DNA of 64,000 bases. Source: Opitutaceae bacterium. Lineage in GTDB: Bacteria > Verrucomicrobiota > Verrucomicrobiia > Opitutales > Opitutaceae. Below, one piece after another: positions 8,379 through 14,698 of the stretch. Under the pieces are notes generated by a model that had not been told where the DNA came from, searched no databases, and saw nothing but the letters and a program-made list of their open reading frames with translations. Within the stretch, counting starts at the first letter, position 1. Each line of letters starts with the position of its first letter. Both the position numbers and the translations under genes were made by a program. The DNA is taken from NCBI GenBank assembly GCA_028284235.1, contig JANQSC010000008.1, positions 186,001 to 250,000 of the forward strand, written 5' to 3'.

Positions 8379-9802
8379 AGTCGACGAATAAGCTCCCTAA
8401 ATATAGTTTTGTTTTCGTAGAATATAACGAAAGCATATATAGAGATTAGTAGAACAGAAGGCAGTCCTATTGCTATTAGAGTAGATTGTGTGTGTTTTGA
8501 TAAAATTGAATAGAGGGTGTGATAACCAGCAGTAAGCACAACGAAATAGGCTATGGGCTTCTTTAATATATGAAAGTAGGATGTATCTATTAATTCTTTC
8601 AACCGCGCCCCTGCTATCGGCATTATTAACAGCATCGTTAATAGTACAGTACTGGACATGCCCAATATGCCAAAATTGATAGTGAAGATATAGCCTAGTA
8701 TAGATATTATTAGCGAATTGAAGATTGTTAGTGTAAACAGTACTTTTGTTTTGCCGAAGAGTAAAAACACTGGGTCCCAAAAACTAGTAACAGCTCTTAA
8801 CATCGTTACCAGCATGAATATCTGAAACGCAGTGGTTGCTGGAGCCCATTTGGAACCGAATATCAATATTATAAGATCTTTCCCAAGAGCTAGAACAACT
8901 ATCGTCGGTAACATGTAAATATACATGGTTGTTTTTGTCAGTACTTCAAATCCTAGCTTTACTTTATGTGTATTATCAATCTTTGCAAATGAAGGGAAAA
9001 CAACCGATATAATGGATGATTTGATACTAAGAAAATAGTGACTAGATTGGAATGCTAACCAATAGAATCCAAGCTGTTCCTCTCCTAGTAGTCTGCCGAC
9101 ATAGTAGTAGTCTATATGATTGTAGAAAAAGACTAAGATTCCACTCGCCATCAATGGCCAAGAGTAGAAAGTGATTTCTTTGATCAGTGCGTAGTCTATT
9201 CTGAACCGAGGTCTGTATTCAATGATCGACCATGTAATGACATTTTCTAGTAAGAAGGTGCTAACCTTCCAGGTTATCAAACTCCATACGCCAAAGTCGT
9301 TTATGGCCATGATGATGCCTATAGCGCCTCCTGCGATTTGGCTAACTAATTTTGGATATCTTGCTTTAAAGAAAGATAAGTCTTTTTCAAATAGAGATAT
9401 AGGTTTAGAAAATGGAGAGTATAAAAAGGAGACCGTTAGAACCTGCACGTAAATCGTTTGGTCAGGTTTGTCTAACAGGTTCATCAAAAATGGCGCAAGC
9501 AATAAAACAAAACCTATAAAGAATAGTGTAATAGAGAATTCTATCGTAAATACGGAGTCGAGTTTTTTATAAATATCGTTTTTTTCCTTTATAATATACT
9601 TATCGCCATTTGTATTGCAAATTCTTTGAAAGAACATTGCAACCATCATTGAAAACGCCAATGTTCCAAAGTGTTCGGGTTCCAGAATTCTGGCCAAGAT
9701 AATTTGAATTAGAAATCCAAAAAAATATTGAGCAACAACAAAACCAAATACTAAAAGACCTCCACGCAGTGTAGTTGAAAGTAGACTATCATTTTCTGTC
9801 AT
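8375..9802 (-). CDS. Polysaccharide flippase, Wzx/MATE-like
   Basis: A 475-residue protein with about 12-14 membrane segments, the usual size of Wzx exporters. The N-terminal region has the family pattern (VAQYFFGFLIQIILARILEP, EHFGTLAFSMMVAMFFQRI), and DYYYVGRLLGEEQLGFYWLA near residue 235 is the conserved mid-protein loop. Wzx flips undecaprenyl-linked repeat units across the inner membrane. The stop overlaps the nucleotidyltransferase start by four bases, so this is the first gene of a coupled block of four. A TATAAT-like hexamer on the minus strand (9975-9980) lies about 175 bases upstream, without a convincing -35 box. Confidence 0.9.
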   Translation of the reverse strand: MTENDSLLSTTLRGGLLVFGFVVAQYFFGFLIQIILARILEPEHFGTLAFSMMVAMFFQRICNTNGDKYIIKEKNDIYKKLDSVFTIEFSITLFFIGFVLLLAPFLMNLLDKPDQTIYVQVLTVSFLYSPFSKPISLFEKDLSFFKARYPKLVSQIAGGAIGIIMAINDFGVWSLITWKVSTFLLENVITWSIIEYRPRFRIDYALIKEITFYSWPLMASGILVFFYNHIDYYYVGRLLGEEQLGFYWLAFQSSHYFLSIKSSIISVVFPSFAKIDNTHKVKLGFEVLTKTTMYIYMLPTIVVLALGKDLIILIFGSKWAPATTAFQIFMLVTMLRAVTSFWDPVFLLFGKTKVLFTLTIFNSLIISILGYIFTINFGILGMSSTVLLTMLLIMPIAGARLKELIDTSYFHILKKPIAYFVVLTAGYHTLYSILSKHTQSTLIAIGLPSVLLISIYAFVIFYENKTIFRELIRRL

Positions 9803-10117
9803 TAGTTTCCGGAAGTGGCAAAGAAGTACACGATACTAAAGAAAGTGAGTAAGTCTCTATTAGGAGTGAAAGCATTGAATGAATCACAACTGAACGTTAC
9901 ATATGTGAAATGCACGATTAGAGAATAGATCAATGCGCTGAGGGACGAATAATCGTATTAAATTCTAATTTGGTATTATACCTAAGGTTGTTCACGAGAG
10001 AAAAGTATGGTACTTAAAACGATTTTTTCTGTGACCCTATGCACTGGGACTGGGTTGGATTACTGTTAGTGACAGGATTTACAGATATAGAATAACTTTA
10101 AGAAAAAGTAATAGTAG
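9803..10117. other. 315-bp AT-rich spacer upstream of the flippase operon
   Basis: No coding frame of note. It separates the precursor genes (epimerase and dehydrogenase) from the flippase block. On the minus strand a TATAAT hexamer is present at 9975-9980, but a matching -35 element at normal spacing is not evident, so any promoter here is tentative. Confidence 0.35.
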
Positions 10118-11212
10118 TTAGCTTTCTCTGAATAAATCTTCTATAGCACATACTATTCGTAACCCTGATTTCCCATCCCATTTCTCAGGAGTTGTCCCTT
10201 GTTTCCAATTGTCAGCAAAGAGCTTATCTAGTGAAGGTTTTATTGCTTTATTGTCAGTGCCTATGAGCTCGTTAGTACCTAAAAAAACCGTTTCCGGTCT
10301 CTCTGTTGTGTCCCTCAATGTCATACAAGGAACTTTTAGGATTGTAGTCTCTTCCGTTATTCCTCCTGAATCAGTGATAACCGCCTTGGAATTCTGTATT
10401 AGATAAATGAACTGCAAATATGGTTGAGGAGGAACTAAGTAAATATTGTGTGGTAAGTCCTTTATTGATTGCAGTGTTTTAGCTGTCCTAGGATGAACAG
10501 GAAAGATAATTGGTAGGTTGTGAGAATTTTCTGCGATTGTGAAAAGCTGATCCGTTAGTTGTTTCCTTTCATCTACATTTGATGGTCTGTGTAGAGTTAA
10601 TACGAGATAGTTTTTAGCTTTGAGATCGAATTTGCTCCAATAGGTAGGTTTTTTCAGTCTATTGATATTGGAAAGGAGCGTGTCAATCATAGTGTTGCCT
10701 ACGAAGAATATTCGGTCATCAGGCACCCCGATATTACGTAGATTTTCACCAGCTGTAGTGGACGTAGTAAAAAAGTAGTTGCTAATAGAATCGGTTACCA
10801 TGCGATTAATTTCTTCAGGCATCGTCCAGTCTTTTGAACGTATGCCAGCTTCAACATGAGCTACTGGTATTTTCATCTTTTGAGCGGTTATCGCACAGGC
10901 CATAGTGGACGTGACGTCTCCGACTACAATACAGATATCGCTAGGATTTTCTAAAAGTATTTTTTCGTATCGGAACATTATTGCTCCGGTTTGTTCCGCT
11001 TGCGTTCCAGAACCAACTTCTAGATTAATATGGGGTTCGGGTATGTTAAGTTGTTCGAAGAAAGATCCGGACATTGTGTTGTCATAGTGTTGTCCAGTGT
11101 GAATAAGTCGGTAACTTAGTTTGTTGATTTGCGACTCCTCGATTCCTCGAATAATAGGAGCGATTTTCATAAAGTTTGGGCGAGCTCCTGCAATAATATC
11201 TATGAGTGGCAT
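10118..11212 (-). CDS. wecB: UDP-N-acetylglucosamine 2-epimerase (non-hydrolysing)
   Basis: This 364-residue protein has the WecB/MnaA layout. It starts with DIIAGARPNFMKIAPIIRGI, then has HTGQHYD near residue 40, VVGDVTSTMACAI near 97-110, and the strongly conserved VAHVEAGIRS plus MPEEINR near 117-140. HPRT and ITDSGGITEE near 245-290 form the UDP-binding region. It interconverts UDP-GlcNAc and UDP-ManNAc in the cytoplasm. Only 12 bases separate it from the upstream nucleotide-sugar dehydrogenase, so the pair probably makes UDP-ManNAcA or a related acidic sugar for the polysaccharide. A 2-epimerase acting on a diacetylated uronic acid (WbpI type) is an alternative that sequence reading cannot exclude. 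Confidence 0.9.
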   Translation of the reverse strand: MPLIDIIAGARPNFMKIAPIIRGIEESQINKLSYRLIHTGQHYDNTMSGSFFEQLNIPEPHINLEVGSGTQAEQTGAIMFRYEKILLENPSDICIVVGDVTSTMACAITAQKMKIPVAHVEAGIRSKDWTMPEEINRMVTDSISNYFFTTSTTAGENLRNIGVPDDRIFFVGNTMIDTLLSNINRLKKPTYWSKFDLKAKNYLVLTLHRPSNVDERKQLTDQLFTIAENSHNLPIIFPVHPRTAKTLQSIKDLPHNIYLVPPQPYLQFIYLIQNSKAVITDSGGITEETTILKVPCMTLRDTTERPETVFLGTNELIGTDNKAIKPSLDKLFADNWKQGTTPEKWDGKSGLRIVCAIEDLFRES

Positions 11213-11224
11213 CCGTTTTAGTGT

Positions 11225-12508
11225 TTAGGCCTTTATGTATTTTGTGTTTTTTTTGGAAACGCAATTTCGCGTATCAACTAAGGGAATATCGAATTTGGAG
11301 AAATCAAAAATACTATATTCTTCGTGGTGAGTCGCGATGAGCAGGCAGTCATATTCACCTGCCTCAATATCAACTGACTTCCGACCTGCCAAGTGTTTGT
11401 GTTCTCGAGTCGCCTTTATCTCCGGAACGTGAGGGTCATTGTAGTCGACCTTTGCTCCTTTGGATTCGAGTTTTTCTATAAGCGCATAACTTGGCGATTC
11501 TCTGTCGTCATCAACGTTGGGTTTATAGGCGAGACCGAGAAGAAGAATTCGGGAACCGTTTATAGATTTCAGTTCAGAGTTCAGGGCATCGCTGACTTTT
11601 GAAATAACATAGTCAGGCATTGCGGTGTTAATTTCACCGGCTAGTTCAATAAACCGAGTGTGTTGATCGACTTCCCTTGCTTTCCATGTAAGGTAGAAGG
11701 GGTCAATCGGAATGCAATGACCACCGAGGCCAGGTCCAGGATAGAAGGGCATATACCCGAATGGCTTTGTTGCTGCAGCGTCAATGACTTCGCACACATC
11801 TATTCCCATCTTATCGTAAACTACTTTGAGTTCGTTCACTAGTGCTATATTGACAGACCGGAAAATATTCTCGGTCAGTTTAGTCGCCTCAGCTACACGA
11901 CATGAAGGAACTGGGTGAACCTCGTCCAGAGCTTTGCTGTAAAGCGCTATACACCTATCCAGGCAACGTGATGTAAAGCCTCCCATTACTTTCGGGATGG
12001 TCTTGACGCTGTGATCGCTGCGACCGGGATCTTCACGTTCAGGCGAAAAAGCGAGGTGGAATCCGTCCCCTGCCTTTAGCCCCGATCCATCCTCAAGCAT
12101 CGGGCGAAGTTCATCCTCTGTCGTTCCGGGATAAGTAGTGCTTTCGAGTACTACGAGCTTGTTGGCAGAACCCTTGGTTAAATGTGGAGCGATGGATCTA
12201 CCTGTGGCCAATACATATGATAAATCAGGTTCTCGATGCTTGTTTAGCGGGGTGGGGACACAGACGATAATTGCTTCCACTTCCTCTATAAGTGAAAAGT
12301 CTGTGCTCGCTGTAAATAACCCTTCGTTGACGATTTGCTCTATTTCGCTAGCCTTTATGTGCTTTATGTAACTCTCCCCATTGTTTAACTTGTCTACTTG
12401 AGCCTGATCGATATCAAGGCCAACGACACTGACGCCTGATTGGCAGAAACGTATTGATAGTGGGAGGCCGACATAGCCAAGTCCGATGATTGCTATTTTA
12501 GTAGACAT
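11225..12508 (-). CDS. UDP-N-acetylhexosamine 6-dehydrogenase (WecC/WbpA/TviB family)
   Basis: A 427-residue, NAD-dependent dehydrogenase that oxidises C6 of a UDP-sugar to a uronic acid. The Rossmann motif GLGYVGLP is at residues 9-16. IVCVPTPLNKHREPDL near 82 and SPEREDPG near 160 are typical of the N-acetylhexosamine branch. GPGLGGHCIPIDPFYL near 257-272 contains the catalytic Cys, and LLGLAYKPNVDDDRESPS near 325 starts the C-terminal UDP-binding domain. Whether the substrate is UDP-GlcNAc (WbpA) or UDP-ManNAc (WecC) cannot be decided; the neighbouring 2-epimerase makes UDP-ManNAcA plausible. It lies between the regulator (21 bases) and the epimerase (12 bases), probably in one operon. Confidence 0.9.
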   Translation of the reverse strand: MSTKIAIIGLGYVGLPLSIRFCQSGVSVVGLDIDQAQVDKLNNGESYIKHIKASEIEQIVNEGLFTASTDFSLIEEVEAIIVCVPTPLNKHREPDLSYVLATGRSIAPHLTKGSANKLVVLESTTYPGTTEDELRPMLEDGSGLKAGDGFHLAFSPEREDPGRSDHSVKTIPKVMGGFTSRCLDRCIALYSKALDEVHPVPSCRVAEATKLTENIFRSVNIALVNELKVVYDKMGIDVCEVIDAAATKPFGYMPFYPGPGLGGHCIPIDPFYLTWKAREVDQHTRFIELAGEINTAMPDYVISKVSDALNSELKSINGSRILLLGLAYKPNVDDDRESPSYALIEKLESKGAKVDYNDPHVPEIKATREHKHLAGRKSVDIEAGEYDCLLIATHHEEYSIFDFSKFDIPLVDTRNCVSKKNTKYIKA

Positions 12509-12529
12509 TCTCTGCCTTGGTTTGATGCT

Positions 12530-13057
12530 CTAGATCGATTTGACGGTTTTGGAAGCGGACTTGCTGGGCTTCGGTCCAAGAAAGTTAGTGACTAGTGGAA
12601 GAAGTAAATCTGCTTTTTTGGACCATGCTTCGATATTTTTTATACGCTCTTTTACTGGCTTAAGGTCCTCGCTACGGTATTGAGATTTCAGTGATTTAAG
12701 GCGTTCCATCCCATCTTGCAATTGGGGAGCTATGCGTTCCTTTAGTAGACCGTCGGCTATCCGGCGGAGACTTGTCTCGGCTTTGTAGTGATCACGTCGA
12801 TCACCTTGTAGATATATGGTATTGAGAGCGTTGATGCTCTTTAGAAAACGGATACCCTGACTGGCGGAGCCTTTGCTGATTTGGAGTCGTTCAATAACAT
12901 CGTCTAACGCTAGCGGTTGTTCAGAAGCGAAGAATAGACCGTAGATCTCCCCATACGATTTAGGCAGACCGATGGCTTGTGCGGCGTTTACAAAGAACGC
13001 GATGAGTTCGCGTTCTAAGTCTGTAATGTGAGTCTGTAATTCACCTTTCACTGTCAA
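12530..13057 (-). CDS. GbsR/MarR-type transcriptional regulator heading the EPS locus
   Basis: A 175-residue protein. Residues about 15-85 form a winged helix: FFVNAAQAIGLPKSYGEIYG, then LALDDVIERLQISKGSASQG (the recognition helix region) and IRFLKSINALNTIYLQGDRR. GLPKSYGEIYG is typical for GbsR-like members, which dimerise through flanking helices. The C-terminal 70 residues are helical and charged. As first gene of the leftward operon, 21 bases ahead of the dehydrogenase, it probably controls polysaccharide synthesis, perhaps by autoregulation. The effector is unknown. Starting at the ATG at 13057 gives the full helix-turn-helix. Confidence 0.82.
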   Translation of the reverse strand: MTVKGELQTHITDLERELIAFFVNAAQAIGLPKSYGEIYGLFFASEQPLALDDVIERLQISKGSASQGIRFLKSINALNTIYLQGDRRDHYKAETSLRRIADGLLKERIAPQLQDGMERLKSLKSQYRSEDLKPVKERIKNIEAWSKKADLLLPLVTNFLGPKPSKSASKTVKSI

Positions 13058-13373
13058 TTATCTACCTTTGCATCTCTCAAAGCGCCTGCCCCAATCCGTT
13101 GAGGAAATGTGCTTGGAGAGAGCGGCTGAGCATCCAGACAATTGGGATTGCGCTGTCGGAATAGGAAGTTCTTGAAACTCTCGTTACGGTCTTCTTTTTT
13201 GAGACGCTGCCGCCATTTGCGTGCCAAATTTATTTGGCGCAAATCAAGTTGGTCTGACTTGCTAGGGAATGATTCACTGAGTTCAATTTAAAATGAACAA
13301 AATGAGGAAATGTACGGGTTTTTGACAATCATCAAGAAGTAATGTGGCGGGTTTTAGGTGGACATAGCTCCAT
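13058..13373. promoter_or_regulatory. Divergent intergenic region between the GbsR-type gene and the epimerase gene
   Basis: These 316 bases separate the leftward regulator from the rightward epimerase and must hold promoters for both. A TTGACA hexamer lies at 13322-13327 on the plus strand, but the hexamer 17 bases downstream (TGGCGG) is a poor -10. A 62-codon minus-strand frame at 13054-13242 overlaps the regulator start, but has no ribosome site or recognisable protein features and I do not call it. No clear operator palindrome was seen. Confidence 0.35.
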
Positions 13374-14351
13374 TTGGACGCTTGTTCGTGGTCAGTGAAA
13401 ATCCTTGTTACGGGCGCGGCTGGTTATATCGGTTCAAATTTGGTGATTCGAACTAAAGAAAATGATCTGGAAGTTTCAGGTGTTGATGCATTTACGGATT
13501 ATTATGATCCGATAATTAAGCGAAATTCAGCGAAGATGCTAAACTCTCGAGGGGCTCCGGTTTTAGATTGTGACTTAGCGATAGACTGTCTGAAAACGAT
13601 CATAGAGGGTGTGGACATGGTCTTCCATCTAGCAGGCCAACCAGGGATTTCGGAACAAACGGCTTGGGAAGACTATCAGCGAAACAACTCGGTAGCGACG
13701 CATCGTCTTGTTGAAGCGGCGAAAGAAGTGAACAAGTCACTAAAGTTTGTAAACATCTCCACTTCATCGGTTTATGGACTTCATGCGACGAATAGAGAAA
13801 GTGCTCCGCCCAAGCCAGCTTCTTGGTACGGTGTAACGAAATTAGCGGCGGAGCAGGAGGTAATGGCCGCCCATCGCACTGGCGATCTATCGGCATGCTC
13901 GTTGCGCTTGTTTTCGGTTTACGGCGAGCGGGAACGGCCAGAGAAGCTCTTTCCCAAGTTGATTCGCGCTATCGACTTGGACGAGGAGTTTCCGCTGTTC
14001 GAGGGGAGTCTCGAGCACAAGCGATCGTTCACTTACGTGGGTGATATTTGCGAGGGCATCCTGGCGGCGATCGAGAACTGGGACAAGGCGGAAGGGGAGA
14101 TTTTCAATCTCGGGACGGACCACAGCTTTACCACGGGCGAGGCAATTCAAACTGTCGAGGAAATCATGGGCAAAAAGGCCCGCCTCAAAATGGTCCCCGC
14201 CCGGCCAGGCGACCAGAAGGCGACTCACGCCAACATCGACAAGATCCGCTCCCGTCTCGGCTGGGAACCGAAAACCTCGCTGCGCGACGGTCTCGAACGC
14301 ATGGTCGAGTGGTACATGCGTGACGTCCGCGGGAAAGTAGATTGGGTCTAG
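13374..14351 (+). CDS. NAD-dependent sugar-nucleotide epimerase (UDP-glucuronate 4-epimerase-like SDR)
   Basis: A 325-residue extended short-chain dehydrogenase. VTGAAGYIGSN near residues 11-21 binds NAD, VFHLAGQPG follows near 83, ISTSSVYG near 127 and WYGVTKLAAE near 147 give the Ser/Tyr-x3-Lys catalytic set, and LRLFSVYGERERPEKLFPKL is the substrate loop of GalE/CapI-type enzymes. It probably interconverts UDP-hexuronic acids or UDP-hexoses for the polysaccharide. The start is uncertain: TTG at 13374 or GTG at 13395, which trims seven residues and matches the family start better. The first 430 bases are AT-rich like the EPS locus and the rest is GC-rich, so the gene spans a composition boundary. 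Confidence 0.88.
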   Translation: MDACSWSVKILVTGAAGYIGSNLVIRTKENDLEVSGVDAFTDYYDPIIKRNSAKMLNSRGAPVLDCDLAIDCLKTIIEGVDMVFHLAGQPGISEQTAWEDYQRNNSVATHRLVEAAKEVNKSLKFVNISTSSVYGLHATNRESAPPKPASWYGVTKLAAEQEVMAAHRTGDLSACSLRLFSVYGERERPEKLFPKLIRAIDLDEEFPLFEGSLEHKRSFTYVGDICEGILAAIENWDKAEGEIFNLGTDHSFTTGEAIQTVEEIMGKKARLKMVPARPGDQKATHANIDKIRSRLGWEPKTSLRDGLERMVEWYMRDVRGKVDWV

Positions 14352-14698
14352 TGCGTGAGGTGCGCAAGTTATGGAGGGTTTTAGGCTGCCCTTCGACTGG
14401 CTCAGGGTCCGTTGGATAGGTTTTTAGGCTTCGGGTTTAGGCTCTATGAATCGTGTGCCCGATGACAGTTTTCGTGGTAACGTTACAATGAAAACTGCTC
14501 AATTGAGGGGGCGGGTTCTGGATTTTGAGGTGCTGCCGAGTGCGAGGGGCTTCGGGTATAGTGGTTCTGATAGTGGCTCTGGGTTTCAGTGCCCTCGTTC
14601 GAGGATGGCGCGACTCCCGGGTTCGTAAGCCAATCGAGCCGCCCGCGGGCGCGGGCGACTCTTTGTGTGGATTGGAGTGAAAAGTCGCGCTGGTTCCT
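14352..14698. other. Convergent intergenic region with a 32-base dyad
   Basis: This 347-base region lies between the ends of the epimerase (+) and cytochrome peroxidase (-) genes and shows no supported coding frame. A near-perfect dyad lies at 14466-14497, with outer arms CAGTTTTC and GAAAACTG and inner arms GTAAC and GTTAC. It could form a hairpin, possibly a bidirectional transcription barrier, although no T-tract follows. An antisense frame at 14437-14868 has the arginine/serine/threonine-rich composition of an out-of-frame reading and is not called. Confidence 0.45.

Noticed and set aside
13054..13242. 62-codon minus-strand frame overlapping the start of the GbsR-like gene
   Set aside because: No ribosome site, basic low-information sequence, and it occupies the divergent promoter region. 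It could be a leader peptide, but nothing supports it.
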